Shown here: positions 38,170-48,245 of the stretch, piece after piece
Numbering within the stretch: position 1 is the first letter of the stretch
Layout of the letters: each line of letters starts with the position of its first letter
NCBI GenBank assembly: GCA_002914845.1
Contig: JXTC01000226.1
Location: 116,809-180,808 of the forward strand
Reading direction: 5' to 3'
DNA: 64,000 bases
Origin: Trema orientale
Taxonomy: Eukaryota; Streptophyta; Magnoliopsida; Rosales; Cannabaceae
Translations under genes and position numbers: made by a program
Notes under the pieces: model-generated
The model's database searches: none
What the model was told of the DNA's origin: nothing
The model's input: only the letters and a program-made list of their open reading frames with translations

Positions 38170-38350
38170 GAGTAATGATAGGGACACCAAAATCTTGCAG
38201 CAAACACTCACACTAAATGATGTGGCATGCATTTCAACTACTTTTTATTTTAGAGTGGGACCACATCATCAAAAGTTATAAGGCTGAAAGTGATGCCACA
38301 TCACTGGTGTAATTTTTTGGTGTATAATTTTAGTGTCCCTATCATTACTC
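38170..38350. mobile_element. Mutator-like MITE with 9-bp target duplication
   Basis: The element is 181 bp. Its left end GAGTAATGATAGGGACAC is the exact inverse of the right end GTGTCCCTATCATTACTC. Immediately outside are GTGACAAAA (38161-38169) and GTGACAAAA (38351-38359), a perfect 9-bp target duplication, which is the Mutator hallmark. It lies about 220 bp past the stop of gene A and may be in its 3' UTR. Intact ends and duplication point to a fairly recent insertion. Confidence 0.9.
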
Positions 38351-38359
38351 GTGACAAAA

Positions 38360-39107
38360 ATGCCTATAGAATGGTTCTTCGCTTTTCACATAGTGTTTTT
38401 TATTTTTTCGCCAGTGTTGTAACAATTGCTTGTTATTACTCGTTATGTTTTTCCCCCTTTTGTTGTAATCATAATTAACGTTTTCCACTGTAAAAAAAAA
38501 AAAAAAAAAAGAAAGAAAATATTGGTGTGCAATGGAATTTATAGACCGTAAATTTAAACCATAAGCATGATTTGCAGAGTTTATATACACTTTTTACTTC
38601 TTCTTCTTATTAGTTTTATTTAAGTTTGGACAAAGGAACTTAAACCCCATGATTAGGAATATTGAGACGACTAGGTACAAAATACAATCTGATCAGTAAT
38701 ATTCTCCAACCCCAAGCCTTTTTTCAGGAAAAAATAATGCCAAGTTTTAACTTTCAAAAACAAAAATTAAAACGTTATCAAGAACAAATGCCCTTGTTCA
38801 TTTACATTTTTCAGTATGGAAATGCCAATAGATTGTGTGATTTAATGTGTTATCGTTATCGAAATTACATACGAGTAAAGGTAAAGTGAGATCAACCAAA
38901 GCAATGTTTTTTTTTTTCTCAAGAATAATTTTTTTTAAGATGTACTATACTTCAGTATGTTTCTTTCATATGATTTGCCATTTTCAATTTTGTAGCGATT
39001 GTAATCTCTGGATTTTTTTTAAAAATATATATATATATTTTCATTGTGAACGTTTCTGTTTTTTAGGATGTCGATTGTCTTTCTAAACTATGTTTGTTTT
39101 TAATGTA
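38360..39107. other. Spacer between MYB-CC gene A and pseudogene B
   Basis: It holds an A-run at 38492-38509 and AT-rich sequence. No equivalent of gene A exon 1 or the first part of exon 2 was recognised, so the duplicate either lost its N-terminal region or began downstream of it. Confidence 0.4.
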
Positions 39108-41691
39108 GTAAACCACGAATAAGATGGACTCAAGGTCTTTCCTAGAAGTTTCTAGAGTGTAAAGTGTCTTGGGAATGCCGAATGTAAGGTTTATTTTCTG
39201 AAAATTTAAATTAAGCTTTTTTATTTGTAAAATTATAGACAAAAGATTAGCCATTGTTTTTTCTGTTTTCTTTTTTTTTTAAAAAAAAAAAATTCCCGGT
39301 TCGTTGATTATAGAGGCATTACTGAACATGATAGACTTGGAGGGATTGACAAACATTCATGTAAAGAGTCATTTGCAGGTAGGAATAAATTGCAATTCAA
39401 CAAGTTTTTGTACTATTCATTGGATATCTACATATATATATATATATATTTCAATTTTCTCCTCTATTCTATTTTTCCTTTTCTTTTTTTTTTTACCCTT
39501 TTTTTTTTCCCTTTGTTTTCGTCACAGATATATCAGATTTCAAAATCTCTGCCAGCAGACTCTGCCGAAGGTAAACAGTATGAAGTGTCCATGAAAATTT
39601 ATCGTTTTCTATAAGATGTTTGGTTGCTTTTTCCTTAAAAGAAGGAAACAAAAAATTATAAGTTACCTGTTTGATTGTCAAAATAATCAAGAAAATTAAT
39701 AATGGGACTAAAGCCCACTTTAAATGCATATCTCAAAAACTATGCCTTTTTTTCAAGCCTAAAATTTTTAAGATAGTTATCTAATATTTTTACTTAAGCT
39801 AAAAGTAGGGTTTTTTTTTTTTTTTTTGTGTGGCTAGAAACTCTGTGTCAAGAGTATATTTCTTAATGAGGAAAAATAGAATTAAGAATCCCTTGAAGAT
39901 TTGCTAAATCAGGCTCAAAAATTCTTGTTCACAACCAAAACTTTCAAATAGTAACATCTTATCAGTATCTTTTACATGAATAATGTCTTATATCGGAAGG
40001 AAAATCTGAGAAAAGAGTTACCAGCATAATTGTCACAACCCATCTCGAAGTGACAACGTAATACATTAGTGTTGTATATTTGTTACTCTTATTATGATTT
40101 CCTGTCACATTCTATATTTATTAAGACAATTTTATTCTATTGTGAATAGTCGTTTATTTCATTTATTTTTCCTTTATATAGCAGTGGCTTGCAGTTTAGA
40201 GAGGCACTACAACTGCAATTAGATGAGCAGAGGCGCCTTCATGAGCAGTTAGAGGTATGACATCCTTTTCACTAATCTCCATATCAAAGAAAACAGTTCA
40301 TTTGTCACGTCACTTCTTCTGTTCTTTGTCGTACGAAAAAATTATGATCGTTTAACGACGTTGAATAAAGTCTTATTAGTTGAGAATTCTCCTGTATCTA
40401 AACAGATTCAGAGAAATCTACAGCTCCAAATTGAAGAACAAGGAAGGAAGCTACAAATGACCTTTGACGTGCAACAAAGAATAAGTAATGACTTTTTCAA
40501 GAGTGTTTTGGAGTGTGACAATTTTTTATAATTAGTCATTAACTAAAAATATTAAGTCACAAATAATGTGATAATTATACAATATAGGGTCATTTGAGAA
40601 AATGTGATGTGTCAAAGCTACACTGGACAAGAGAAAGTTTTGACATTCCAAGACAAGTGTCAAATTACCATTGGAAAATTGCCAAATTAGAAGTAAGAAG
40701 ACATATTACTACATATTGACCAATCTAATGGTGCCACCTAACAACTTGGACATGTGTCAAGCATCAAAGAAAACTATCCTTCATATGACACCTCTCTCAC
40801 ATAAGTGTCAATACTTAAAGCTTCATCAAATATGTGAGGGACACATTAGTGCCTATGTGTCAATAAGTCCAAAGCTCTTAGCCGGTTATTGTACAAGACA
40901 TTTGCCTATAAATATGAGGCGCACTCATGTAATAGAGGGGGATAACATATGATTTTTAGACTTTACTTTGTGTCCATATACAATTCTTTCTAAGCCTTTT
41001 ACTTTAGCTACATCCTTGTTCTTCAAGAGGTCCTCAACCGTAGCCCATTTCTTTATAATCAAACTAAGCCACCATCTTTAAACAACTTAAAAACCAAGCC
41101 CATCTTATCCTTCTATCAATTCATCTCTCTCTCAAACCTTTCTACCAAAGCCCATTTAACAAAAATCAAGTCCATAATCTTTTCTTCCTTATTTACTCCA
41201 CTACAATCAATATACCCGTGTATATATATATATATGGGTAAGTTTTCAATGGGTATTTTTGTTTTTGCTCCATGGATGGGTAAATTTGACTAATTTGGAA
41301 CAAACCTACAATAATAAGTCATCTTATTCAATATATTAATTTCTAATTTTTTTTATTTATTTCTTTTTTGAAAATTTAATTTAAAGTTTAATTTTTTAAT
41401 TATCTTTAATTTAAAACTATATGTATTATTGTATCTTCAATAATAAATTTTTTTTTATCGGTAAAATCTAAGGTAGGATAATTTTCATATTATGAATAAG
41501 TTGTTTTTTTAAATAATAAAAAATGAATAAAACAACTACATTGAAAGAAAATTTGTTTTAAAAAAAATTATGCGTCAAATAGCTTAAAATTTGAGATATG
41601 CAGGTTGAGCTGACTACATATATATATATATGTATAATTTTTTTTAAAAATTATGCGTCAAATAGCTTAAAAATCTCCATTGAAACATCAC

Positions 41692-41725
<34 letters not shown>

Positions 41726-42525
41726 CTTCCTTATTTACTCCACTACAACCAATATACCCGTGTGTATATATATATATATCATATTATTATTATTATCATC
41801 ATCATCATTATTATTATTGTTGTTAATTATTTTTGGGTAGATTTTGGGAACGCTGAGCTACTCACTCTATTATTTTCTATTGTTCAAAATATTTGTAGGG
41901 TGCTGACTACATATATTGTACTAATATTTAAATTCTGTACTTTAAATACTCGTGGACCCGTGTTGTTTAGCAAGCTGAGTTGTAGCGTATACAACCCTTG
42001 TTTGCAACCGTTCACGTTAAATTCAGTATTTTATATTCCTGTTATTTATTTTCAGTATCGTTTATTTATATTTATGATTGAACTGCTGGAATCACCTGTG
42101 TCAGAAAAACTAACCACCTTTTTGTTTGTTTCTGACCATATGACTGGTATCACCTACGTCAGAAACACTGGCTATCTAACACGTGGTGATGGTCATTGAA
42201 ACCACTCACATTTGTTTACCTGCAGGTTGAGCTGTCAAAGACGCAATAATTTTCTGACACATAGAATTGTATTGCTACAATTTTTCACATCATTTTCTCT
42301 ATTTCTACCACTATCTTGCTTATCATTAATTAAGTGTTCTTATGCTTAATTAATTTTTCCCTAATCCAATCACAGAAAAAGCACCCCGGAACAAAGAGTA
42401 CTGGTGAAATCTCAGATATTACATCCCCTGATGATGCCCCATCAAAGAGCATTGATGAAGTTCAACTTTCCATTGCTGAAGCTTCAGAATCTGATAATAG
42501 TCATTTCCCTTCCAAGATTATTTGA
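39108..42525 (+). pseudogene. MYB-CC (PHR1-like) pseudogene B
   Basis: This is a partial copy of gene A in the same exon order: 39108-39183 (MYB start, RIRWTQ then a stop and a frameshift), 39314-39378 (12 nt shorter than in A, HVKSHLQ kept), 39528-39570 (YQISKSLPADSAEG), 39999-40056, 40185-40254 (LQLQLDEQRRLHEQLE), 40406-40503 and 42394-42525. The last exon is split by a solo LTR; the coding frame is the same on both sides. The initial exon and the upstream part of exon 2 were not found. KYR of the SHLQKYR motif has become IYQ, so DNA binding would be lost anyway. Coiled-coil exons are well preserved, which suggests decay is not very old or that this part was kept longer. Confidence 0.82.
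40504..42393 (+). mobile_element. Solo LTR (1.89 kb) inserted in the last exon of pseudogene B
   Basis: It begins TGTTTTGGAG and ends CACCCCGGAACA, so the termini form TGTT...AACA. AAGAG lies directly on both sides (40499-40503 and 42394-42398), the expected 5-bp integrase duplication. TATAAATA at 40907-40914 would serve as the internal promoter, which sets the plus orientation. There is no second LTR, primer-binding site or pol, so it is a solo LTR left by recombination. A segment with CTCCACTACAATCAATATAC followed by TA repeats occurs twice (about 41200 and 41730). Length would suit several Gypsy lineages; the family is not assigned. Confidence 0.8.
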
Positions 42526-42771
42526 TAGCTCTATGGAAGATTTTTAATGATTTTTTTTTTTATTTAAAGATTTGCAGCTTAATGAATTATGTGGCTTTTT
42601 AGGTAGCAGCTAATGAGTAGAAGTAGAACATGAAATACTAACCAATCGATGCCATAGTAGTTGAATTATTTTGTTATAGATAATTTGTTAAGATATGTAG
42701 TATTACTTAAAGATGATCTCTTAAGAAGTATTAAATTGAGTTCACTTTTTGGGAGTTTTTGAATTAGGTTT

Positions 42772-43286
42772 TTGGCATGATTGGCCCTTATGTTATTCGT
42801 AAATTGGCAAAATAGTCTCTAAGTTATTTTTTTTGGTAATTAGATCTTTAATTTTTAAAAACCTTAGCAATTAAGTCCTTTTTGTTTGTTATTAATATTA
42901 AAATATTTATGAAATTGAACATGTTTAAGTGAAAGAAATTAATATTCCACTAATATTAATTTGTTTGGAAGAGAAATAGAAAAAAAATTTAAGAGAAATT
43001 TTAAATTCTTGATTTTCTTTTTAAAAAAATTATATTAATTATTAATTGTAATTAATTTTTAGTTATTTTCCTTCTAATTCCAACTAGTGCCAGAAAAATG
43101 TTGATTTTGACCTTCCAAAACCTTGCATTTGATTTGAAAATACTCAGTTTCATCCAATATTTTAACAATTACTAACGAATGGACTAAATTGCCAAACTTT
43201 TTAAAGTTTAGGGACTTAATTGCCAAAATAAATAACTCAGTGACCATTTTGCTAATTGAGAATAATATAAGGGCCAGTCATACCAA
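42772..43286. repeat. Foldback element with arms over 100 bp
   Basis: The left arm (TTGGCATGATTGGCCCTTAT, TTGGCAAAATAGTCTC) is the inverted copy of the right arm (GTGACCATTTTGCTAATTGA, AAGGGCCAGTCATACCAA). It is about 515 bp with an AT-rich centre and no coding frame. It starts about 245 bp after the end of pseudogene B. Confidence 0.78.
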
Positions 43287-43373
43287 GAACTCTTTTGCAT
43301 TAACAAAAATGCCTATAGTTGGCTCTTGTTTTTTTAACAAAATAAGCTTTTTTTTTTTGGCGCGTCTATAATA

Positions 43374-43513
43374 GGGGCGCCCCTACGTATGGCCCTGTCT
43401 ATTTACCGTTGGATGGGAATCTGTATATAAATAGATTTTCCACATATTCCCGTTATTCCTCACAGATTCCCATCCAACGATAATTAAGGCATGACCCTAC
43501 GTAGGGACGCCCC
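43374..43513. mobile_element. Short MITE with TA target duplication
   Basis: 140 bp with GGGGCGCCCCTACGTA at the left and TACGTAGGGACGCCCC at the right. An inner inverted pair (GTTGGATGGGAATCTGT / ACAGATTCCCATCCAAC) makes almost the whole element a hairpin. It is flanked by TA on both sides. GC content is well above its surroundings. Confidence 0.72.
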
Positions 43514-43527
43514 TACCGTAGTCATCC

Positions 43528-43953
43528 TTTTTTTTTTTTTAGCTGAGAAAGTTTACTTTATTAATCAAGAGTCTTTTCAGTAGAAAAAATTAGCTTCCAG
43601 CCTTTATTAGCAGAAGGCAATGGATAGGAACGGGAAGCATTCACACAGCCGGTAAAATGAGAATAATTTAAACCCCACCAACGAACATAATTCGCAACCA
43701 CATTATAAAAATCTAGGGTCCAATTAAAATAAGCCAAGTGGAGTTTGGAAAGAAGCAAATTAGCTGCATTAATATATACACGAAGATCCCAAGTAACAAC
43801 ATCAATATCGTCTTTAAAAGCCTTGATGACAATCATAGTATCACCCTTAAAAAAAAAAAAAATTAGCGAGCATATGAAGATATCAAGTTCCACTTCTTTG
43901 GGCATAGTAAACGCTTTAACACCTTCAATAGATTCACAAAGACCTCTAATCAC
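43528..43953 (-). pseudogene. LINE remnant, RNase H-like domain, minus strand
   Basis: Read on the minus strand, the frame has GDTMIVIKAFKDD, then INAANLLLSKLHLAYFNW and NVVANYVRWWG. This is the pattern of the C-terminal half of the RNase H domain in plant non-LTR retrotransposons (D-x-VI-KA ... W ... N-x-VA). The 3' end carries AATAAAG and a 13-nt A tail (T run at 43528-43540 on the plus strand), so it is the tail of a truncated LINE. RT and endonuclease are absent. Confidence 0.65.
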
Positions 43954-44128
43954 CTAAATAACAATCTTCTAATTCCCTTTAAAAGTCCTTGCTACTATAC
44001 CCACAAACAAGAGGAATCAACATTAACTTTAATTACGTAACCTTTCATCAGGAGGAGTCTAATTTGTAATCATATTAGAATTACTAGTATTTAAGACCTG
44101 TTGTAAATAAGTTTTTCAAAAAAAAATC

Positions 44129-44480
44129 CGTTTGTTCTGCCTATTCTCCCAATTTCCATTCTTACATCCATTCAAATAGGTATTTATTTCAATAATTTCG
44201 ATTATTTCGTTCCAATTATTCATTCAAATGAGTTTTTGTTTCAACAATTCAGCTTTTTAATTCAGATGGCTCATCCTAATTTTTACCATTGGAATTTTTT
44301 TTCTTGTTCTTGAAATGAGAATTTACCTCTACCCTCAAATATTATATTCTAAAATCTCTTATTTAAATTATAATTCATTCCATTCCTTTACACTTCAAAT
44401 GTCTCGTTCAAATTATAATATATTCTATAATATATATTTAAATTATATATATCTAAATGTATAAATGACGAACCAAACCG
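44129..44480. mobile_element. Tourist-like MITE, diverged relative of the one at 45508
   Basis: Left end CCGTTTGTTCTGCCTATT and right end GACGAACCAAACCG are inverted repeats like those of the 45508-45867 element (CCGTTTGTTTCGCCTATT / GGCGAACCAAACG). Both interiors have CATTCAAAT and TTCCATTC words. It is about 350 bp and older. No target duplication is discernible; ends are approximate. Confidence 0.5.
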
Positions 44481-44689
44481 AATAATCCTTCACCCACAAC
44501 TTTGCAGAGTTGAAGGGTCAAGTAGTTGCACAAATTTCTATGGACGAATCTCATTTTCAAGCCCTCAACATGCTATCCAAAATGATAGCACTCCAAGTAG
44601 AAAATTTCCAGGTAGCATCTGACCCACTATTCAAATAACTAGGAGGCTTATCAATGACATTAAGCACATAATTAATACCCATTCCATGC
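44481..44689. other. Short coding-like segment before the LINE insertion
   Basis: About 44511-44634 stays open on the plus strand (reading AELKGQVVAQISMDESHFQA and on) with no recognised family. The final 16 bp, AATACCCATTCCATGC, is the left copy of the LINE target-site duplication. The region continues after the LINE at 47211. Confidence 0.3.
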
Positions 44690-45507
44690 AATGTTGATGG
44701 GTATGCAATGTTCTCGTGCTGGACCGAAGGTAAGTCATCATTTGTTTTTTACAGACGACTCTATTATTTTTTTCTCGAGCTTCAGTAGGGGACTGTCAAG
44801 TCATTAAAAGGATCCTCTGTGCTTATGAGAAAGCATCGGGCCAATGTATTAACTTTGATAAATCAGTGATCACCTTTAGTCCTAATGTCAGAGCAGATAC
44901 CCGAGGTGCTTTGTTGAATATTTTGGGTCTTCACAATGTTCATTTGTATGACACTTATTTGGGATTACCGACAGTTGTTGGTCGCAATAAGTATAAGACT
45001 TTTTCCTCAATTAAGAATCGGGTGTGGAAAAGGGTCCAAGGTTGGAAGAGAGAGGCTTATTTTCGGTGGGAGGAAGGGAAGTTTTAGTCAAATCCGTGTT
45101 ACAAGCGATGCCGAGCTACTTAATGAGCATTTTTAAGGTTCCGTTATCTTTGTGTAATGAGCTTCGTTCGATCTTTACTCGGTTTTGGTGGGGGTCTCTC
45201 AATGGAGAGAAAAAGGTAGCTTGGGTTAACTGGGAAAGGATTTGCTTCCCAAAATTTATTAGGGGTTTGGGCTTCCGAGATCTTTATTTGTTTAATCATG
45301 CCTTAATTGCAAAACGGGCCTGGAGAATTTTGAAGAATCCGAACTCCCTTGCAGCTCAAATTTTGAAAGGAAAATATTTTCATGATCGAGACTTTCTTTC
45401 AGCTGGTTATAAATGCGGATCCTCTTACTTATGGACAAGTTTACTTTGGGGTCGTGAATTGTTGGTTAAGGGGATTAGGTGGCGGGTTGGAAATGGGGAG
45501 AAAGTTA

Positions 45508-45867
45508 TGCCCCGTTTGTTTCGCCTATTTGAATGTGTGTATTTGAATGGAAATTGTGGAATAGGTTATAATTAGAATGGAAGACATTTGAATGGAAAAA
45601 ATAGTAGAATGGGTTATAATTAGAATGGGAGTATTGGAATGGACCATTCAAAAACACCCATTCCCCTCCATTCTCATCCAAGACACAAAAATCCATTCAA
45701 ATAGTTGATGTGACTGATGAACCATTTGAATGGAAAAACTAAATTGTTGAAACAAACACGCATTCCAAAAGACCATTTGAATGGAAAATTTAGAGTTGTT
45801 GAAACAAACACCCATTCAAATGAATTTTCCATTCCATTGGAATGGAATGGGCGAACCAAACGACTCC
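45508..45867. mobile_element. Tourist/Harbinger-type MITE nested in the LINE
   Basis: 360 bp, with terminal inverted repeats CGTTTGTTTCGCCTATT and its imperfect inverse (reverse complement CGTTTGGTTCGCCCATT). It is flanked by TTA at 45505-45507 and 45868-45870, the 3-bp duplication typical of PIF/Harbinger. Taking out the element and one TTA joins the LINE frame as EKVSIWNDPW, the expected family sequence. The interior is rich in ATTTGAATGGAAA and its inverse. Clearly younger than the LINE. Confidence 0.88.
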
Positions 45868-47151
45868 TTAGTATTTGGAATGATCCTTGGCTCCCGAGAC
45901 CTTTTACTTTTCGACCTATTACTCGCCAAACCTCTGTTGTTTCAAAGGTTAGTGATCTTATTGCTAGTCCAGGTGTGTGGAACTCTTCCCTAATTCAGAA
46001 TACTTTTTTATCCCTTGATGATGATTTGATTCATACCATTCCTTTGGGTGTTCATGTTTTGGAAGACCAGTTGATTTGGCATTATAGTAGTAATGGGGAT
46101 TATACTGTTAAGACTGGTTATCATATTTTGCTAAATGAGAAGATAGGAGTTTTGGGTTCTAGTACTAATCATACTACTCGTTGGTGGAAATTGTTGTGGA
46201 AATTGTGTATTCCCCCTAAAGTTGAGCTTTTCATGTGGCGGGTCTTTCATACGGCTCTCCCATCATGTTTAAACTTGTTACGAATTAAGAAGTGTTTCTG
46301 TCGACCCCATTTGTTGTCGTCGCAAAATTTCTGAAGAGTCTGATGTTCATGCTTTATTTTTTTGCAATCAGTCTAAATTGGTTTGGAAGGAAACTGGATT
46401 TTGGAATAAGGTGAAATCATTGGCTTGTGGTGCTATGACTGACATTATTCTGGCTATCTGTTGGAATTGTTCCAAAGAAGTTTTCGAAGAATTTTGTATT
46501 CTACTTTGGAGCATTTGGTCCGAAAGAAACAAGGTGTTACATGGTTCAGCGATTAGAGATCGGGATGTTATAATTTATAATGCTCGAAATTTTCTTGCAG
46601 AATTTCAAGATTACTCTCGACCAAAATTGTTTCCAACTTAGACAAGTGATTCTGTCTCGGCTAAATGGATTACTCCGTCTTTCTCTGGTCTGAAACTTAA
46701 TACAGACGCTTCAGTTCGTTCCCAGCAAGGACTAGTTGGGTCGGGTTTTGTTATAAGAGATCATTTTGGTACGGTAATGGCTGCTGGTACTCGGGTGTGG
46801 ACTGGTACCTTTTCAGTAGAAAATGTAGAGTTATTGGCTTTACGAGAAGGGTTAATGTTTGCTCTTTCTAGAGGCTTTCGATTGGAGAGTGTGGAATGTG
46901 ATGCGTTGAAGGTTGTCCATGGTCTGAATCGTAATACTCCTTCTTTGGCGGATAATACTTGTCTTTATTCAGACGTTAGTTTTCTTTTAGCTAACTGTGG
47001 TCCTTGTTGCTATATTCCTAGAAATGGGAATAAAGTAGCCCACGTTTTAGCATCTGTTTCTTTTAATCTTCCTAGTTTATCTTACTAGGATGCTTCAGTT
47101 CCTTTGTTTTTATCTTCAGCTATTATTGAAGACTTGAGTTGATAAATTTTC

Positions 47152-47194
47152 GAGCCCGCTGTTGCGGGCTTTGTTTGTCAAAAAAAAAAAAAAA
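47152..47194 (+). other. 3' hairpin and poly-A tail of the LINE
   Basis: GCCCGCTGTTGCGGGC (about 47154-47169) is a perfect 6-bp stem with a 4-nt loop. It sits a few bases before the A tail that begins at 47180. In several plant and animal LINEs a 3' stem-loop is the recognition site for the element's reverse transcriptase; that role here is inference. Confidence 0.6.
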
Positions 47195-47280
47195 AATACC
47201 CATTCCATGCCAACAGTCAGATCTAAGAGAAAATGTTGCGCTACTGGACTACAATGCTGTAGCAAATTAACATTGAAAAG

Positions 47281-47320
<40 letters not shown>

Positions 47321-47411
47321 AAAGAAAGTTGCATCAAACTGCTAAATTATGAATGGGTCAAAAGGAATCAATATATTGAGCAAGAATCTACAGAGTTCTT
47401 TTTTCTTTTTT

Positions 47412-48245
47412 TTTTTTTAGAAATTATCACTAAAATACCCCTCTATTTAAAAAAATGTGAAAAAAATTTTGTATTTTTGAAAATTCAAAATAAGTACTTT
47501 CTATTTAACGAAAATGATCACTGAAATATCTACTGTTTTTTAAAAAGTGTGAAAAATAATCCTTGTATTATTAAAAATTCAAAATAAATACTTTCTATTT
47601 GAATTATCATATCAGTTGCTACCTTTGACCAATCAAAGACTTCAAAAAAATTAGTAAAATTAATATTTTACCCCTTATTATATTAATTTAAGGCATACAC
47701 ATCATACTTGAAAATGAAGGAGTAGAGAATACATATGATCTGAAAAAAAAAAAAATCTTCCCTCCATAGTTGCAGCACAAGTCTAAAAAAGAAAAAAAAT
47801 CTAAAATTTTTGGGAATTTTTGTCACTTACGAAATTTTCAAAAATTTTAGATTTCTTTTTTCTTTTCTAGATTTGTGCCACAACAATAGAGAGAATATTT
47901 TTTTTTAAAAGAGATTTTAGACCATGTGTATTTTCTCTCCCTTCATTTTCAAGTAGGCGTGTTTCTTAAAATAATATAATAACGGGTAAAATGCTAATTT
48001 TACTAATTTTTTTTGAAGCTTTTGTCCAGTCAAAGATAACAAATGATATAATAATTCAAATAGAATATATTCTTTTGAATTTTAATAATACAAGGGTTTT
48101 TTTTCATATTTTTTAAAAACAGATGGTATTTTAGTAATAATTTTCGTTAAATAGAAGGTATTTATTTTGAATTTCCAAAAACACAAAAAAAAATTTCATA
48201 TTTTTTTAAAACAAAAGGTATTTTAGTGATAATTTTCTTTTTTTT
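47412..48245. repeat. Foldback element with about 300-400-bp arms
   Basis: The left arm (AAATTATCACTAAAATACC, AAGTACTTTCTATTTAACGA, TTACCCCTTATTATATTA, CTTGAAAATGAAGG) pairs with the right arm (CCTTCATTTTCAAG, TAATATAATAACGGGTAA, TTCGTTAAATAGAAGGTATT, GGTATTTTAGTGATAATTT). A second inverted pair (TCTAAAATTTTTGGGAAT / AAAATTTTAGATT) forms the tip. It is about 830 bp and non-coding; one of the longest near-complete inverted repeats here. Confidence 0.8.

Larger units (their letters stand above)
44690..47194 (+). pseudogene. 5'-truncated L1-like LINE with frameshifts, poly-A tail and 16-bp target duplication
   Basis: Order: end of reverse transcriptase with FTDDS in place of the FADD catalytic motif (about 44745); a frameshift at a T run; CQVIKRILCAYEKASGQ and YLGLPTVVGRNK; a second frameshift near 45075; MPSYLMSIFKVP and FWWGSLNGEKKVAWVNW; a MITE insertion; SIWNDPWLPRPF; the zf-RVT region (LLWKLCIPPKVELFMWR); a further frame break near 46330; and an RNase H domain (LNTDASVRS, then ELLALREGLMFAL, ECDALKVVHGLN, NGNKVAHVLAS). 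A hairpin and poly-A end it at about 47194. AATACCCATTCCATGC occurs at 44674-44689 and 47195-47210. Endonuclease and most RT are missing, as expected from 5' truncation during target-primed reverse transcription. Confidence 0.88.

Noticed and set aside
40671-40952. Open frame of 93 aa
   Set aside because: It falls in the U3/R part of the solo LTR, crosses its TATA box and has no recognised domain.
41598-42199. Open frames made of TATATA and ATT repeats
   Set aside because: Low-complexity translation (Tyr/Ile repeats) inside the solo LTR.
47116-47524. Lys- and Phe-rich frames around a long A run
   Set aside because: They are translations of the LINE poly-A tail and of the 47280-47318 A tract.
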